Shown: piece after piece, positions 46,555 to 53,939 of the stretch
Layout of the letters: each line of letters begins with the position of its first letter
Numbering within the stretch: position 1 is the stretch's first letter
NCBI RefSeq assembly: GCF_001424265.1
Contig: NZ_LMOV01000023.1
Span: 487,416-551,415, forward strand
Length of the DNA stretch: 64,000 nt
Source of the DNA: Acidovorax sp. Leaf160
GTDB taxonomy: Bacteria > Pseudomonadota > Gammaproteobacteria > Burkholderiales > Burkholderiaceae_C
Direction: 5' to 3'
Notes under the pieces: generated by a model
The model's database searches: none
Told to the model about the DNA's origin: nothing
Seen by the model: the letters and a program-made list of their open reading frames with translations, nothing else
Translations under genes and position numbers: made by a program

Positions 46555-47304
46555 ATGCACATCCTCATCGTGGACGACGAAGCCCTGGCCCGAAGCCGCC
46601 TGCGCACCTTGCTGGGCGACTGCGCCGCCGGCCACGCCGTCACCGAAGCCGCCCATGCGGCCGATGCGATGGCCGCCGTGCAGGCCGCCTGCGCCGCCCG
46701 CCAGCCGGTGGACGCGGTGCTGCTCGACATCCACATGCCCGGCCAGAGCGGGCTGGCACTGGCGCACCAGCTGCGTGCCCTGCCGGCGCCGCCCGCCATC
46801 GTGTTCGTCACCGCCCATGCCGACCATGCCGTCAGCGCCTTCGAACTGGACGCCGTGGACTACCTGACCAAGCCCGTGCGGCTGGAGCGACTGCAGCAGG
46901 CGCTGGCCAAGGTGCAGCGCAGCGCCGGCCACGCGAGCGCCGTGCCACCCGCGCCGCCCTCGACGGGCGAAGCGCTGGTGATCCAGGACCGGGGCCGCAC
47001 AGAGCGCGTGCCCCTGGCCGACGTGCTGGTGCTCAAGGCCGAACAGAAATACGTGACGGTGCGCACCGGCAGCCGCAGCTACATCCTGGACGCCTCGCTG
47101 GCCGAGCTGGAGGTGCGGCACGCGGCGCATTTCCTGCGCGTGCACCGCAACGCCCTGGTGGCCCGCCGCGCCATGCGGTCGCTGGAGAAGCATTACGACG
47201 CTGAGGAAGGCGAAGGCTGGGCGCTGCGCCTGCACGGCCTGGCGGAGCTGGTGGCCGTGTCGCGCCGGCAGGTGGCCGCCGTGCGCGAGGTGCTGGCGAG
47301 CTGA
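46555..47304 (+). CDS. LytTR-family response regulator (AlgR-like)
   Basis: A 249-residue regulator. The receiver domain (1-120) has acidic pocket Asp7-Asp8, phospho-acceptor Asp58 in VLLDIHMPG and a Lys in DYLTKPV. A Pro/Ala linker precedes the LytTR DNA-binding domain (about 145-249), which includes RVPLADVLVLKAEQKYVTVRT and HFLRVHRNALV. It forms a two-gene operon with the kinase. A palindromic repeat follows about 40 bp downstream. Confidence 0.92.
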   Translation: MHILIVDDEALARSRLRTLLGDCAAGHAVTEAAHAADAMAAVQAACAARQPVDAVLLDIHMPGQSGLALAHQLRALPAPPAIVFVTAHADHAVSAFELDAVDYLTKPVRLERLQQALAKVQRSAGHASAVPPAPPSTGEALVIQDRGRTERVPLADVLVLKAEQKYVTVRTGSRSYILDASLAELEVRHAAHFLRVHRNALVARRAMRSLEKHYDAEEGEGWALRLHGLAELVAVSRRQVAAVREVLAS

Positions 47305-47342
47305 GCGCCGGGCGGCCTTCCGGCTGTCCGGTCGTCCGCCTT

Positions 47343-47403
47343 GGCAGCCTTTTTGGCCTTCCGCGCCCATGGATAGGCCATCCTTAGCTATATTTTTAAT
47401 AGC
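47343..47403 (-). repeat. Dispersed palindromic element, copy 7 (between the response regulator and ZIP genes)
   Basis: The core GCTAT-N7-ATAGC is at 47387-47403, with the tail toward lower coordinates containing CCTTTTTGGCC. It lies in the 125-bp gap between the convergent response-regulator and ZIP-transporter genes. Confidence 0.72.
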
Positions 47404-47429
47404 ATCAGGGCGGTAAGGCGGCTTTCCCG

Positions 47430-48329
47430 TCAGTGCGCGTGGGCCAGCCCACTCACCAGCGTGACCACCGTCATGCCCGCCACCAGCCAGGCGATCTGCG
47501 CCAGCGTGCCGCCGGCGGTCAGGCGCTTTTGCAGTTGCGGGATCAGGTCGGCCAGAGCCACATAGACGAAGCTGCTGGAGGCGATGACCAGGAAATAGGG
47601 CAGCAGCGACTCGAGCTGGCCCACCAGGAAGTAGCCCACCAGGCCGCCCAGGGCGGTGACCGCACCCGCCAGCGACACCTTCACCAGCGCCGCGCGGCGG
47701 TTGGCGCTGTTCTGGCGCATGACCACCAGGTCGCCGATATGGTGCGGCACTTCGTGCGCCAGCACCGCCAGCGCGGCGACGATGCCGAGCTTGATGTCGG
47801 CCATGAAGGCCGATGCGATCAGGATGCCGTCGCCGAAGCAGTGCACGCTGTCGCCCGTGAGCAAGGCCCAGCCGCCGCCGCGCGATCCATGGCCGTGGGC
47901 GTGGTCATGCCCGTGGCTGTGCTTGTGGGGATGGGAGTTGGCATGGGCATGCTCATGGCCGTGCCCGTGGGCGTGTGCATGGCCAAGCTCGTGATGGTGC
48001 GCGTGCTCGACCTTCGGGGCCGGGCCCGGCGCGGGATGGCCATGTTCGTGGCCGTGGTGCCACAACTCGGCCTTGTCCAGCAGAAAGAAGAACACCAGCC
48101 CGACCAGCAGCGTGGCGAACAGGTCGTGCGCGCCGGCCTGGCTCTCGAACGCCTCGGGCAGCAGGTGCATGAAAGCCGTGGCCAGCAGCGCGCCCGCCGC
48201 CAGGCTCAGCAGATGCTGCGGGCTGACGCGGCTGCTGGTCCCCAGCCCTGCCCGCATGAGCCATGCGGCCACCCACACGCTGCCAATGCCTGCGGCCAGC
48301 GTGGCCAGGATGATTGCTATCAATGTCAT
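47430..48329 (-). CDS. ZIP-family divalent metal transporter
   Basis: A 299-residue inner-membrane protein with about eight helices. The long cytoplasmic loop between helices 3 and 4 is extremely His-rich (about 24 His within residues 95-150), typical of zinc-binding ZIP loops. The metal path is shown by SVHCFGDGILIASAF and HEVPHHIGDLVV. It should import Zn(II) or a related ion into the cytoplasm. The start ATG (48327-48329) and the first few codons (MTLIAI) lie inside a palindromic repeat, and no ribosome-binding site other than repeat sequence is available. Confidence 0.9.
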   Translation of the reverse strand: MTLIAIILATLAAGIGSVWVAAWLMRAGLGTSSRVSPQHLLSLAAGALLATAFMHLLPEAFESQAGAHDLFATLLVGLVFFFLLDKAELWHHGHEHGHPAPGPAPKVEHAHHHELGHAHAHGHGHEHAHANSHPHKHSHGHDHAHGHGSRGGGWALLTGDSVHCFGDGILIASAFMADIKLGIVAALAVLAHEVPHHIGDLVVMRQNSANRRAALVKVSLAGAVTALGGLVGYFLVGQLESLLPYFLVIASSSFVYVALADLIPQLQKRLTAGGTLAQIAWLVAGMTVVTLVSGLAHAH

Positions 48330-48374
48330 AGCTGCTTGCGCTTCCAATCTAAGCCCCGGGGGCTGTTTTCATAC
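48316..48374 (+). repeat. Dispersed palindromic element, copy 8 (over the ZIP start codon)
   Basis: The core GCTAT-N7-ATAGC is at 48316-48332, with the tail to higher coordinates ending near GGGGGCTGTTTTC. The ZIP start codon is within the palindrome, so the element provides the translation start region and the first four codons. Confidence 0.7.
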
Positions 48375-48400
48375 CAACTGTCGCCCGCCCGCGCGAACGC

Positions 48401-48421
48401 AAAAAAAGCCCCGAAGGGCTT
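48401..48421 (-). terminator. Rho-independent terminator after the dienelactone hydrolase gene
   Basis: On the minus strand AAGCCC-TTCG-GGGCTT is followed by TTTTT, a perfect 6-bp stem with a stable UUCG tetraloop. It lies 63 bp beyond the gene end and insulates the ZIP gene. Confidence 0.9.
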
Positions 48422-48483
48422 GGATGCGGTGCGCTTGCCATGCCGGGCGCAAAGACTGCGCCGCGGCGGCCGGCGGTGGCGCG

Positions 48484-49392
48484 TCAGGCCACGCCGTGGG
48501 TCTTGAACCAGGCCAGCGCCCGCTTCCACCCGTCTTCCGCGGCTTCCTTGCGGAAGCTCGGGCGGTAGTCCGCGTGGAAGGCGTGCGGCGCTTCGCGGTA
48601 CACCACGAATTCGGACGCTTTGGCGGCGGCGGACCCCTGCCGCAACGCCGTCTGCATCTTAGCAACCGTGTCAAGCCCGATGCCGCTGTCTTGCCCACCG
48701 TACAGGCCCAGCACGGGCGCCTTCAGGATGGGCGCCACATCCACCGGATGCTTGGGCGTCATGTCGCTCGCCTGCCCCACCAGCCGGCCGTACCAGGCCA
48801 CGCCCGCCTTGACCGGCCCGTGCGCCGCGTAGAGCCAGGTGATGCGCCCGCCCCAGCAGAAGCCGGTGATGCCCACCTTCTTCAAGTTGCCGCCATGGCG
48901 TCCCGCCCAGGCGACGGTGCCGTCCAGGTCGGCCATGACCTGGGCGTCGGGCACCTTGGACACCAGTTCGCTCTGCAGCTTCGCGATCTCGGTGTACTTG
49001 GACGGGTCACCCTGGCGGGCGTACAGCTCGGGTGCGATGGCCAGGTAGCCCGCCTTCGCGAGGCGCCGGCAGACGTCGGCAATGTATTCGTGCACGCCGA
49101 AGATTTCCTGGATCACCAGCACCACCGGCAGGCCGGTCTTGCCGGCAGGCGCTGCGCGGTAGGCCGGCACCTTGAAGCCATCCACTTCGATCTCCACCCG
49201 CCCGGCGGTCAGCCCATCGGCCGGCGTCTGGATGGCCGTCTGCGCCATCACCGGCAAGGCCGCCGCCGCATAGCCGACGCCGAAACCAGCCCCCAGCGCC
49301 ACTCGCAGTGCCGTGCGCCGGCTGGCCCCGGCCTCGGTGGACTGGCCGGGCAAAAGCGCATCGAAGTCCTGCTTGAAATCGTCTTGCTGCAT
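48484..49392 (-). CDS. Dienelactone hydrolase family protein with Tat-like signal
   Basis: A 302-residue alpha/beta hydrolase. Residues 1-51 resemble a twin-arginine signal (ASRRTALRVALGAGFGVGYA, cleavage after PVMAQ), so it is probably exported folded. The catalytic triad is Cys179 in GFCWGG, Asp235 in GGQDSG and His270 in APHAF. Glu96 in QEIFG is the family's activating glutamate. Family members open enol-lactone rings in chlorocatechol breakdown, but exported relatives have unknown substrates. It is monocistronic, bounded by its own terminator and by the divergent GbsR gene. Confidence 0.88.
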   Translation of the reverse strand: MQQDDFKQDFDALLPGQSTEAGASRRTALRVALGAGFGVGYAAAALPVMAQTAIQTPADGLTAGRVEIEVDGFKVPAYRAAPAGKTGLPVVLVIQEIFGVHEYIADVCRRLAKAGYLAIAPELYARQGDPSKYTEIAKLQSELVSKVPDAQVMADLDGTVAWAGRHGGNLKKVGITGFCWGGRITWLYAAHGPVKAGVAWYGRLVGQASDMTPKHPVDVAPILKAPVLGLYGGQDSGIGLDTVAKMQTALRQGSAAAKASEFVVYREAPHAFHADYRPSFRKEAAEDGWKRALAWFKTHGVA

Positions 49393-49553
49393 GGGAAAGC
49401 TCCTGGTGAGGGTGTTGCGACAGGCATGGCGGCAGCGCACGCGCAGGGGCCGCCGTGAAGAGGCGTGCGGGCTGCAGTCTAGGGCCATGCGGAGCGGGTC
49501 GGCGGAGCATGACGGCAGGCGAAGCCCTCCAACGCGGGGTTGCCGCAGGGTGA

Positions 49554-49597
49554 AATTTCTCTATTGACAGAAATTACGGAAACAATAGACTGCAGCC
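49554..49597 (+). promoter_or_regulatory. Promoter and operator of the GbsR/MarR regulator
   Basis: A perfect inverted repeat AATTTCT-N8-AGAAATT (49554-49575) covers a consensus -35 TTGACA (49564-49569). A -10 TAGACT (49586-49591) follows at 16 bp. A second inverted repeat TCTATTG-N16-CAATAGA spans 49560-49589. The predicted transcript begins at or next to the ATG (49598), and no Shine-Dalgarno sequence is present. The layout suggests autorepression and a leaderless message. Confidence 0.65.
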
Positions 49598-50188
49598 ATG
49601 CAACTGTCCGACATCGCTCGCCGCTTCGTGGTTCATTGGGGGGAAATGGGCACCGCCTGGGGCGTCAACCGCACCGTGGCGCAGATCCACGCCCTGCTGT
49701 TCTTCCACGGCCGGCCCCTGCACGCCGAAGAAATCTGCGAGACGCTGGTGGTCGCCCGCTCCAACGTCAGCAACAGCCTGAAGGAACTGGTGAACTGGAA
49801 CCTGGTGCGCGTCACCCACATGCTGGGCGACCGGCGTGACTACTTCGAAACCTCCGCCGATGTGTGGGAGCTGTTTCGCACCGTGGTGCGCGAACGCAAG
49901 CAGCGCGAGTTCGAGCCTACCGTCCGCATGCTGCGCGAACTGTCGGAAAGGCCCGATCTGGCCGCCGAAACGCCCGATGCCCAGGACCGCGTGCGCGAAA
50001 CGCTGCGCCTGATGGAATCGCTGGGCGTGTGGGCCGACGAGATGCTGCGGCTCAGCCCATCCACGCTGGACAAGGTACTGCGCCTGGGTGCCAGCGTGCA
50101 GAGGTTCGTGCGCGGCGACGATGCATCCGCGAAAGGCGCCCCGCCCCCTCCGCCGCCACCGCCTGCGCGGGCAACCGTGGACGAATGA
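49598..50188 (+). CDS. GbsR/MarR-family transcriptional regulator
   Basis: A 196-residue winged-helix protein. The N-terminal part is typical of GbsR-type regulators (MQLSDIARRFVVHWGEMGTAWGVNRTVAQIHALLFF). The recognition helix is in ETLVVARSNVSNSLKELVNW and the wing in LVRVTHMLGDRRDYFET. Helical C-terminal residues serve for dimerisation. It ends in an oddity, an eight-proline run (PPPPPPPP) in a disordered tail. It probably represses itself and the four-gene operon beginning 125 bp downstream, which carries a matching palindrome. Confidence 0.88.
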   Translation: MQLSDIARRFVVHWGEMGTAWGVNRTVAQIHALLFFHGRPLHAEEICETLVVARSNVSNSLKELVNWNLVRVTHMLGDRRDYFETSADVWELFRTVVRERKQREFEPTVRMLRELSERPDLAAETPDAQDRVRETLRLMESLGVWADEMLRLSPSTLDKVLRLGASVQRFVRGDDASAKGAPPPPPPPPARATVDE

Positions 50189-50246
50189 ATGGCCGGCAGC
50201 CACCCCATTCCTTTCGCGCAGCCCTTTTTTTACCCTGAGGTTTCAG

Positions 50247-50258
50247 TTTCTGCAGAAA
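50247..50258. promoter_or_regulatory. Palindromic operator upstream of the DCC operon
   Basis: TTTCTGCAGAAA is a perfect 12-bp palindrome 54 bp before the DCC gene start. Its half-sites TTTCT/AGAAA are the same as those in the operator of the neighbouring GbsR regulator, but the spacing is 2 bp and not 8. It may be a second target of that regulator. Confidence 0.5.
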
Positions 50259-50312
50259 TAAAGAAAAGCTCTCGTCCTACACGCCGGCCCATTCCGCTGA
50301 AAAAGGTGTTCC

Positions 50313-50762
50313 ATGACCCCGACCACTGACCCGCTCTACCCGCTCATCCTCTACTACGACTCCCGCTGCCCGCTCTGTACCGCAGAAATGCAGAACCTGA
50401 TGCGGCGCGACCGCGCCGGACAACTGCGCTTTGCCGACATCTGGGCGCCCGACTTCGCCGGCCCGCCGGGCAGCGCGACGTTCGACGATCTGCTGGCGCT
50501 GATCCATGCGCGCGGCGCTAACGGCCAGGTGCTGCGCGGCGTGGAAGTGTTCCGCAGGGCCTACGAGGCAGTCGGGCTGGGCTGGGTCACCGCGTTCACC
50601 CGCTGGCCGGTGCTGGGGCCGCTGGCCGACCGGGCTTACCCCGTGCTGGCACGCAATCGCTACCGGCTGCCGCGCTGGCTGATCGCGCCGCTGTTCGAGC
50701 GGGCCAGCCAGCGCGCCGCACGCCAGCGCTGCGACGCGAACGGCGGGTGCGACCTGCCCTGA
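50313..50762 (+). CDS. DCC-family thiol-disulfide oxidoreductase (DUF393)
   Basis: A 149-residue thioredoxin-like protein. The DxxCxxC motif is in YYDSRCPLCTAEM (Cys19, Cys22), preceded by the first beta strand, as in the DCC family. A predicted role is a cytoplasmic dithiol redox reaction; the partner is unknown. The C-terminal part (TRWPVLGPLADRAYPVLARNRYRLP) is the family's usual helical end. It opens a rightward cluster of four genes. Confidence 0.87.
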   Translation: MTPTTDPLYPLILYYDSRCPLCTAEMQNLMRRDRAGQLRFADIWAPDFAGPPGSATFDDLLALIHARGANGQVLRGVEVFRRAYEAVGLGWVTAFTRWPVLGPLADRAYPVLARNRYRLPRWLIAPLFERASQRAARQRCDANGGCDLP

Positions 50763-50853
50763 GGCACAGGCCTCGACCCGCCTTCCTGCCCTTCTTCTCC
50801 AACCCGACCGGCGCACGCCGCCCGCCTGCCCACCGACCGAAAGGCTGTCCACC

Positions 50854-51774
50854 ATGCTGCATATTCTTCTCACCGGGGCCACCGGTTTCATCGGACGGCG
50901 CCTCGCCGCCCGCCTGCGGGCCGACGGCCACCGGGTCGTCGAGGCGGTATCGCCACGGCACGGCCCGCCTGGCCCCGACCAATGCGTGGTGGACTTCGCC
51001 CGCGACCTCGCGCCCGGCGTCTGGCTGCCCCGGCTGCAGGGTATCGACGCCGTGGTGAACGCGGTGGGCGTGCTGCGCGACAGCCCACGCCAACCGATCG
51101 CGGCCCTGCATCGGGACGCGCCGATCGCGCTGTTCGACGCCTGCGTGCAGGCGGGGGTGCGGCGGGTGGTGCAGATCTCGGCGCTGGGCGTGGCGCAAGG
51201 CGACACCCAGTACGCCAGCACCAAGCGGGCGGCCGACCAGCATTTGCTGGGGCTGGCGGCCCGCGCCCCGAGCGGTGGCGCAGCGCCTCTTTCGGCCTGC
51301 GTGGTGCGCCCGAGCGTGGTGTTCGGCCGGGGCGGCGCCAGCAGCGCGCTGTTCATGAACCTGACGAAGCTGCCCGTGCTGGTGCTGCCCCAGCCGGTGC
51401 TGACGGCCCGGGTACAACCCGTGGCGGTGCAGGACCTTGCCGATGCGGTGGCAGTGCTGCTGGGCTCCGCGATGGATCGCCAAGGCGTGGTGGAGTTCGC
51501 GGGCCCGCAGGCCGTGCCCATGGCCGGGCTGATCGCCAGTCTGCGGGCCCAGTGCGGCCACCGGCCGGCACGGGTGCTGCCGCTGCCAGGGCCGCTCACG
51601 CGGCTGAGTGCGCGCCTGGGCGACTTGGTGCCGGCATCGCCCTGGTGCAGCGAGAGCCTGGCACTGCTGGGCTCCGACAACACGGCCGACGCCGCCCCGC
51701 TGCAGGCCTTGCTGGGCCGCCCCACGGTGGCCTACGGCGACCTGGTGGCACGCGCCTGGAGCCGCTCGCCATGA
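50854..51774 (+). CDS. NAD(P)-binding SDR/epimerase-like protein
   Basis: A 306-residue extended or atypical SDR. The dinucleotide-binding motif TGATGFIG is at residues 7-14. The central region has VQISALGV (Ser) and QYASTKRAAD (Tyr and Lys spacing), so a YxxxK-like catalytic pair is partly kept. Related proteins include NDUFA9-like and NmrA-like members. The substrate is unknown. It follows the DCC gene by 91 bp, and its stop overlaps the next start by ATGA, so the downstream membrane genes are translationally coupled to it. Confidence 0.85.
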   Translation: MLHILLTGATGFIGRRLAARLRADGHRVVEAVSPRHGPPGPDQCVVDFARDLAPGVWLPRLQGIDAVVNAVGVLRDSPRQPIAALHRDAPIALFDACVQAGVRRVVQISALGVAQGDTQYASTKRAADQHLLGLAARAPSGGAAPLSACVVRPSVVFGRGGASSALFMNLTKLPVLVLPQPVLTARVQPVAVQDLADAVAVLLGSAMDRQGVVEFAGPQAVPMAGLIASLRAQCGHRPARVLPLPGPLTRLSARLGDLVPASPWCSESLALLGSDNTADAAPLQALLGRPTVAYGDLVARAWSRSP

Positions 51775-52205
51775 CCGCGCCCCCGGCCGCCGTTGGTCAA
51801 GCCGCCGCTGCCGGCGCGCCGGCCCGGCTCGACCCCGCGGCCCGCCGCTGGCTGCTGGCCAGCCTGGTCGCCGTGTGGCTGGGGACGGCGGCGGTGAGCG
51901 CCATCGGCCTGCACACGCAGGGCCGCGAACTGCTGCTCGCCGCCGGCCTGCGGAGCGACTTCTGGATCGCCGCGCTGATTCTGTCCGGCGCCGCAGCCGA
52001 CCTGGCCGTGGGCGCCTGGCTCTGGTGGCGCCCGGGCCGTGGGGCCTACGCTGCCGCGCTGCTGCTGATGGGCACCATGACGATGCTGGCGACGGTGCTG
52101 CTGCCCGGGCTGTGGCTGGACCCGCTGGGCCGGCTGCTCAAGAATCTGCCCATCGCCGCCATCCTGTGCGTGCTGTGGCGCGCCGATGCGAAGCGCACGC
52201 CATGA
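51771..52205 (+). CDS. DoxX-like small membrane protein
   Basis: A 144-residue protein with four predicted membrane helices (WLLASLVAVWLGTAAVSAIG, FWIAALILSGAAADLAVGAWL, AAALLLMGTMTMLATVLL, NLPIAAILCVLWRA). The layout fits DoxX-like proteins (DoxX_3/DoxX_2), which often sit with SDR and DCC proteins. The ATG overlaps the SDR stop, and the stop overlaps the next ATG, so three genes are translated as a chain. The function may concern quinone-linked or thiol redox at the membrane, by analogy only. Confidence 0.78.
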   Translation: MTAPPAAVGQAAAAGAPARLDPAARRWLLASLVAVWLGTAAVSAIGLHTQGRELLLAAGLRSDFWIAALILSGAAADLAVGAWLWWRPGRGAYAAALLLMGTMTMLATVLLPGLWLDPLGRLLKNLPIAAILCVLWRADAKRTP

Positions 52206-52684
52206 ATACCTATCTGGTGCTGAAGTGGGTGCACATCCTCTCCAGCGTGCTGCTGGTGGGCACTGGCTTCGGCTCGGCCTTCTACCTGTTCTTCGCCAAT
52301 CGCAGCGGCAGCGTGGCGGCGCAGGCGGTGGTCGCGCGGCTGGTGGTGCGGGCCGACACATGGTTCACCACGCCAGCGGCCATCGTGCAGCCGATCACCG
52401 GCATGGCGCTGGCCGGCATGGCGGGCTGGCCGCTGTCCACGCCCTGGCTGGCGGCGTCGATCGGGCTCTACGTGCTGGCAGGCCTCTGCTGGCTGCCGGT
52501 GCTGTGGCTGCAGTGGCGCATGGCGGCCATGGCCACCGATGCCGCAGCGCGCGGCGGCAAACTGCCTGCCGACTACGCCCGGTTTGCGCGCTGGTGGGAA
52601 GGGCTGGGCTATCCGGCTTTCATCGCCATGCTGGCCATCTACTACCTGATGGTGGCCAAGCCGGCGCTTTGGGGATGGGCCTGA
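52202..52684 (+). CDS. DUF2269-family membrane protein
   Basis: A 160-residue protein with four membrane helices, starting MNTYLVLKWVHILSSVLLVGTGFGSAF, which is characteristic of DUF2269. His11 in WVHILSS and further conserved polar residues could bind a cofactor. It is the last gene of the DCC-SDR-DoxX-DUF2269 operon, joined by ATGA overlap. Function is unknown. Confidence 0.85.
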   Translation: MNTYLVLKWVHILSSVLLVGTGFGSAFYLFFANRSGSVAAQAVVARLVVRADTWFTTPAAIVQPITGMALAGMAGWPLSTPWLAASIGLYVLAGLCWLPVLWLQWRMAAMATDAAARGGKLPADYARFARWWEGLGYPAFIAMLAIYYLMVAKPALWGWA

Positions 52685-52721
52685 GCGGCGGGCAGTCGCC
52701 GTCACAGCCGCCCGCCGAAGG

Positions 52722-53606
52722 TCACACCGCCGGCTTGTCGCTCTGCGCCGTCAGGTTGTCGCGCAGCTCCTTGGACATGGGCAGTCCGAGCGACTGGCTC
52801 TTGGGCGCGATGGGCGAGAGGAACCACTTGTTGTAGAGCTTCTCGAAGTCGCCCGACTTCATCATGCCGCCGATGACACCGTTGACCAGTGCCTGGAACT
52901 GCGGATCGTCCTTGCGCAGCATGCAGGCATAGGGCTCGACCTGCAGCGAGTCGCCCACCACGTCCCAGTCGGCCGGCTTGTTGGCATTGGCCTTCAGGCC
53001 GAAGAGCAGGATGTCGTCCATCGCGAAGGCCGCCGCACGGCCCGATTCCACCAGCAGCATGGAGTCGTTGTGGTCCTTGCCCAGCACCAGGTCCATGTCG
53101 AGGTTGTTGTCGCGGTTGTACTTGCGGATGACCTGCGCGTTGGTGGTGCCGGTGGTGCTGGCCACCGTCTTCTTGGCGAGGTCCGCGTAGTTCTTGATGC
53201 CGTCCGCCTTCTTCACCAGCAGGCGCGTGCCGGTGTAGAAGTAGTTGATGGCGAACTGCACGTCCTTGCCGCGCGCGGTGTTGTTGGTGGTGGAGCCGCA
53301 CTCCAGGTCCACCGTGCCGTTGGTGATCAGCGGAATGCGGTTCTGCGAGGTGACGGCCTGGAGTTCCACCTTGATGTCGTTGCGGCCCAGCTGCTTCTTG
53401 ACGGCGTCCACCACGGCGTTGGAGATGTCCACCGAGAAGCCGATCGGCTGCCCCGCGCCGGCCAGATAGCTAAACGGCACCGACGATTCGCGGTAGGCGA
53501 GCGTGATCTTGCCGCTGTCGGCGATCTTCTTGAGGGTGTCGGCGCTGGCAGCGGAGCAGGCCAGCAGGCCGCAGGCCAGGGCAGCGAGGGACAGGGAAAA
53601 CTTCAT
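52722..53606 (-). CDS. Amino-acid ABC transporter substrate-binding protein (GltI-like)
   Basis: A 294-residue periplasmic protein with signal peptide (MKFSLSLAALACGLLACSAASA). The class 3 binding-protein motifs are ITLAYRESSVPFSYL, GFSVDISNAVVDAVKKQLG and VDLECGSTTNNTARGKDV; the last is characteristic of glutamate/aspartate receptors (E. coli GltI has 302 residues). No permease or ATPase genes are adjacent. It is divergent from a dadA-like gene, suggesting a link to amino-acid catabolism. GGAG precedes the ATG. Confidence 0.9.
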   Translation of the reverse strand: MKFSLSLAALACGLLACSAASADTLKKIADSGKITLAYRESSVPFSYLAGAGQPIGFSVDISNAVVDAVKKQLGRNDIKVELQAVTSQNRIPLITNGTVDLECGSTTNNTARGKDVQFAINYFYTGTRLLVKKADGIKNYADLAKKTVASTTGTTNAQVIRKYNRDNNLDMDLVLGKDHNDSMLLVESGRAAAFAMDDILLFGLKANANKPADWDVVGDSLQVEPYACMLRKDDPQFQALVNGVIGGMMKSGDFEKLYNKWFLSPIAPKSQSLGLPMSKELRDNLTAQSDKPAV

Positions 53607-53709
53607 GGAGACTCCTTGACGGTCAGTGGAAAAAAACAGGATGCGGCACGCGGCACAGTCGCACTCTAGGAAGGACCGGCGCGCTTGAACAATGCATTCG
53701 ATGCTGCAG

Positions 53710-53730
53710 GGCATACCGAAAAGTTATGCC
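53710..53730. promoter_or_regulatory. Perfect interrupted palindrome between the gltI-like and dadA-like genes
   Basis: GGCATA-N9-TATGCC lies in the 333-bp divergent intergenic region. Its T-N11-A character fits a LysR or similar regulator. The nearest LysR gene is just beyond dadA (55.2 kb). The rest of this region shows no gene. Confidence 0.5.
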
Positions 53731-53939
53731 AGCATTTACCCGTAGCGCCTCTGCAAGCAAGTGCCGGGCCCGCTCTGCCATCCGACCGATGCCGCGGTGG
53801 GGCGCTGCTTGGTGAGAGCTTCCGCCAGCCCCGGCCCCACCCATAACCTGGCGGAATGCCCGCCGCAGCAAACGGCATTGTTCGCGCAGCGCCCGGCCCT
53901 CTAGAGTCGGCACCACCGATTCAGGAGAACGAGACAGTC

